Assembly: GCA_965657505.1 (NCBI GenBank)
Contig: CBFHON010000004.1
Coordinates: forward strand, 109,351-173,350
Origin: TMED109 sp002171375
GTDB lineage: Bacteria > Pseudomonadota > Alphaproteobacteria > TMED109
Length of the DNA stretch: 64,000 nt
Direction: 5' to 3'
The notes under the pieces were generated by a model, which saw only the letters and a list, made by a program, of their open reading frames with translations, had not been told where the DNA came from and did not search any database. A program made the translations under genes and the position numbers. Shown in pieces: positions 61,597 through 64,000 of this stretch (within the stretch, counting starts at the first letter, position 1; each line of letters starts with the position of its first letter).

Positions 61597-62913
61597 TTAG
61601 ATAGGAATGGATAGTATTGCTTTTAACCCCCCTAGATGTGATTTATCTAATTTTATTTCGCCACCATGGCTTCTAGCTATATCTCTTGCAATAGTTAGAC
61701 CTAATCCCAAACCACCAGTAGAGAGGTTTCTTGAATTTTCTATTCTGTAAAATGCCTTAAATACCGAAGTATAATCTTCTTTTTTAATTCCAGGACCATT
61801 ATCATCAATAATAATAAGGGCATTTTTATCTTTTTTAATTAAGGAAATTTCTACTATTTTACTTTCTCTACACGCGTTAGATGTCAAATTAGTAATGGCT
61901 CTTCTTAAATCATTTATTCTTACTTTAGCATCAATTGTTTCAATTTTTTTAGGTAAAATAATATCATCATTTCTTTTAGCGTCTAATATGATACTTCCTA
62001 CAAGTTTAGAAAGATCTGATTTAACACTTATCTCTAATTCTTTTTCTTTAATAAATGATAAATATGCTTCTAACATTTGTTCCATCTGATTCACATCTTC
62101 CTTTAAGCCAATTTTATCTTCAGTTGAAGAGAGCATTTCAATTTGAAGCTTCATTCTAGTTAGTGGAGTTCTTAAATCATGACTTACTCCAGCTAGCATG
62201 TTTGTTCTTTGTTCAATATGTAGCCTAATTCGTTCTCTCATATCTAAGAAAGCATGAGTTACTTGTCTAACTTCATCGGCACCTCTAGGTTTTAATGCAT
62301 AAAAAGTATCACCTTTACCAAAGGCATCTGCAGCATTCGATAATTCTTTTAAAGGACTAATTTGTCTTCTGAGGAAAAATATTGCTAAACTAAGAAGTAA
62401 AAGAGATGATACCAACATAACTGCAATAAAAATATAAGTTGTAGAGCTATATAGCCTTTTTTTAGAAATCTCAGTTAATAAAACTTTATTTGGAAGTTGA
62501 ACATAAATAATAACTTTATTGGAAGATATGGCTGTATTGAAAGTATGTGAAAATTTTATTCTTTCTTTTAAAGATTTAGATAAAGCACGATCTAATCGTG
62601 TTTTTTTAGGATGTAATAATTCATTTTTTTTAAGAATAGTATTTGGAAGAATTTTTATTTTAGCACCGAAGAAATTTGCAGAGTCTTCTATTATTTGTTT
62701 TTCTATAATATGATTCTCTTCAGCGAGAATAATTTTATCCGATATTAAAGCTATTTCTCCTGCAACAGCTAGTACAAGTCTTCTTCCTACATCATCCCAA
62801 TGCCTTTCAAAGAAAAAATACCCTAAAAAAATTTGTAAAAAAATTAATGGTAAACCTACAATAAATAAAGATCTCCCAAATAGACTTTTGGGCATAATAT
62901 CTCTTAATCTCAT
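61597..62913 (-). CDS. EnvZ-type sensor histidine kinase
   Basis: This is a membrane sensor kinase of 438 residues. A first helix (about 14-34), a periplasmic domain of about 130 residues and a second helix (about 163-185) are followed by HAMP. The phosphoacceptor box is GVSHDLRTPLTRMK (His near 245). The ATP-binding domain has an N box in NLTSNACRES, DDNGPGI and GGLGLGLTIA. Its start overlaps the response regulator stop by 4 bases. The signal is unknown; the domain layout is like EnvZ and osmotic or envelope sensors. Confidence 0.93.
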   Translation of the reverse strand: MRLRDIMPKSLFGRSLFIVGLPLIFLQIFLGYFFFERHWDDVGRRLVLAVAGEIALISDKIILAEENHIIEKQIIEDSANFFGAKIKILPNTILKKNELLHPKKTRLDRALSKSLKERIKFSHTFNTAISSNKVIIYVQLPNKVLLTEISKKRLYSSTTYIFIAVMLVSSLLLLSLAIFFLRRQISPLKELSNAADAFGKGDTFYALKPRGADEVRQVTHAFLDMRERIRLHIEQRTNMLAGVSHDLRTPLTRMKLQIEMLSSTEDKIGLKEDVNQMEQMLEAYLSFIKEKELEISVKSDLSKLVGSIILDAKRNDDIILPKKIETIDAKVRINDLRRAITNLTSNACRESKIVEISLIKKDKNALIIIDDNGPGIKKEDYTSVFKAFYRIENSRNLSTGGLGLGLTIARDIARSHGGEIKLDKSHLGGLKAILSIPI

Positions 62914-63632
62914 TGGTTATCCATAGTATTCTGAGGCAAGGAATATCCTTTTCCTCTAATAGTTAATATATTTAATGGACTCTTTGGATTATTTTCTATT
63001 TTTTTTCTTAGTCTACTAATAGTAATATCAATTCCTCTAGATCCTAATTTTAAATTATTTATCAAAACGAATCTATCGATTGTATTTCCTTTTCCTTCTA
63101 CTAATATTTTGAGGAGTTCATTTTCTTTAGAAGTTAAAGTTATTTTATTATTATTTTTCCATACTATTGATATATCTGGATTGTATAAAATATTGCCAAA
63201 TTTAATTAAGTTATTGTCATAGGTGGATGTTAATTTATTCTCTTCAGTTCTTCTTAAAACAGCTTTAATTCTTAAAAGTAATTCCTGTGGTTCAAATGGT
63301 TTTCCTAGATAATCATCAGCGCCTTCTTCAAAACCAACAATTCTATTCTTAGTTTCTTTCATAGCAGAGAGCATTAGTACTGGAGTATTATATTTTTGCC
63401 TAATGAACTTTAATAATTCAAGACCATTTTCTCCAGGCATCATTATGTCTAGAATTATAATATCATAAGATACAACACTAATTTTTTTTCTGGCAGAACT
63501 GGCATTTTTTGCAGTATCAACAAAATGATTATTATCTATGAGGAATTTTTCTAATAATTCATTAAGCTTTTTATCATCGTCAACTACTAAAATATGCGCG
63601 GCAAAATTAATATTTTTAAATTTATTTATCAT
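62910..63632 (-). CDS. OmpR-family response regulator
   Basis: The 240-residue regulator has a receiver domain with acidic pocket D18-D20, phospho-acceptor D62 (IILDIMMPGENG) and the conserved Lys in YLGKPFEP. A winged-helix DNA-binding domain follows, with LTSKENELLKILVEG and DITISRLRKKIENNP. It is the cognate partner of the kinase downstream. In alphaproteobacteria this pair often lies beside ilvE, as here. Targets unknown. Confidence 0.94.
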   Translation of the reverse strand: MINKFKNINFAAHILVVDDDKKLNELLEKFLIDNNHFVDTAKNASSARKKISVVSYDIIILDIMMPGENGLELLKFIRQKYNTPVLMLSAMKETKNRIVGFEEGADDYLGKPFEPQELLLRIKAVLRRTEENKLTSTYDNNLIKFGNILYNPDISIVWKNNNKITLTSKENELLKILVEGKGNTIDRFVLINNLKLGSRGIDITISRLRKKIENNPKSPLNILTIRGKGYSLPQNTMDNQ

Positions 63633-63770
63633 TACAATAATTTAACTTTAATATATATATTAAGTCCATAAACTTATTTTTTAAAATTTAAATATTTTTT
63701 AATGATTTTATTGATAAAATATGAAAGTAATATTAGTCTACATTTTTTTTATATATCTTTTGTAAGTCTT

Positions 63771-63778
63771 AGGGAGGA
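63771..63778 (+). promoter_or_regulatory. Strong Shine-Dalgarno of ilvE
   Basis: AGGGAGGA ends 7 bases before the ATG at 63786, fixing the start of the aminotransferase. It is one of the few full consensus sites in the window. Confidence 0.65.
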
Positions 63779-63785
63779 TTTTTAT

Positions 63786-64000
63786 ATGGAAGACTTTAGT
63801 CTTAATGAAGGCTTTATTTGGTTTGATGGAAAATTAGTAGATTGGAAAGAAACCAAAATTCATGTGCTTACGCATGGACTACATTATGCTTCTTCTGTAT
63901 TTGAAGGTGAAAGATGTTATGATGGAAAAGTTTTTAGAGAATTAGAGCATACTAAAAGGTTACACCATTCTGCAAATACTTTAGGCTTTACAATTCCTTA
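63786..64000 (+). CDS. ilvE: Branched-chain amino acid aminotransferase (3' partial)
   Basis: Only the first 71 residues are inside the window. They match class IV aminotransferases of the IlvE type: IWFDGKLVDWKETKIHVLTH, then GLHYASSVFEGERCYDG and the ending HTKRLHHSANTLGF. The enzyme moves amino groups onto the keto acids of Leu, Ile and Val. The catalytic Lys lies beyond the edge. It is divergent from the response regulator, with a 153-base gap. Confidence 0.93.
   Translation, partial: MEDFSLNEGFIWFDGKLVDWKETKIHVLTHGLHYASSVFEGERCYDGKVFRELEHTKRLHHSANTLGFTIP

Noticed and set aside
1..64000. Mobile elements, CRISPR arrays, toxin-antitoxin pairs or restriction systems
   Set aside because: No transposase, integrase, direct-repeat array or restriction endonuclease is visible. 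The only DNA methylase is the housekeeping CcrM.

Overview
The window is one contiguous stretch of a strongly AT-rich, gene-dense bacterial chromosome. The gene content and gene order point to an alphaproteobacterium with a streamlined genome. Evidence for this is the cox cluster coxB-coxA-ctaB-coxF-ctaG-coxC-DUF983-surf1-ctaA-thrC, an F0 operon (atpI-B-E-F'-F) with no F1 genes beside it, the run dsbA-DUF721-mutY-ccrM-rnhB, the set DUF1285-nudL-DUF6111-cca, petABC, and UbiK/YbjN/proC/COQ9. A CcrM-type GANTC methyltransferase, heptose epimerase hldD and a complete aerobic respiratory set argue for a free-living cell rather than a Rickettsia-like parasite. A marine lineage is a guess from composition only. 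I see no tRNA, rRNA, CRISPR, insertion sequence, prophage or clear intrinsic terminator.

Layout. 1-4540 (+): end of bamD, recN, ligA. 4535-7818 (mostly -): pepP and prmA, split by a plus-strand insert (about 6332-6949) with palindromes, a promoter-like -10, a possible SD-sequestering pseudoknot and a 79-residue orphan ORF. 7826-11900 (-): uvrD/pcrA, an SDR, an RraA-like aldolase, a small lipoprotein with no ordinary start codon, and a 42-residue aa3 oxidase subunit IV. 12135-23849 (+): cytochrome c oxidase structural and assembly genes, thrC, a GNAT, a DsbD-type reductase and a peroxiredoxin. 23855-25268 (-): rnhA and thrB. 25331-25849 (+): an unknown lipoprotein.

25856-33125 (-): the F0 ATP synthase operon, smc, dsbA and a DUF721/DciA-like gene. 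33180-34202 (+): mutY. 34199-42609 (-): ccrM, rnhB and a four-gene MoxR/DUF58/DUF4159/GATase-like operon. 42741-45380 (+): DUF1285, nudL, DUF6111 and cca. 45400-46281 (-): hemF. 46480-49030 (+): the cytochrome bc1 operon. 49027-59002 (-): a long run from hldD, lgt, midA-like, pgeF and a lipoprotein through prs, rplY, pth, ychF, a dienelactone hydrolase and an FKBP to mtnP. 59113-61593 (+): ubiK, ybjN-like, proC and COQ9-like. 61597-63632 (-): an OmpR/EnvZ-type two-component pair. 63786 onward (+): the start of ilvE.

The genes mostly serve aerobic respiration and its assembly (bc1, aa3 oxidase, heme A, ubiquinone, F0, hemF), envelope building (bamD, lgt, hldD, dsb genes) and genome maintenance (recN, ligA, uvrD, smc, mutY, rnhA/B, ccrM). 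Packing is extreme: several convergent pairs end inside the same 4-6 bases. The least explained parts are the 6332-6949 insert, the non-ATG lipoprotein at 11555-11749, and the lipoproteins at 25331 and 54540.
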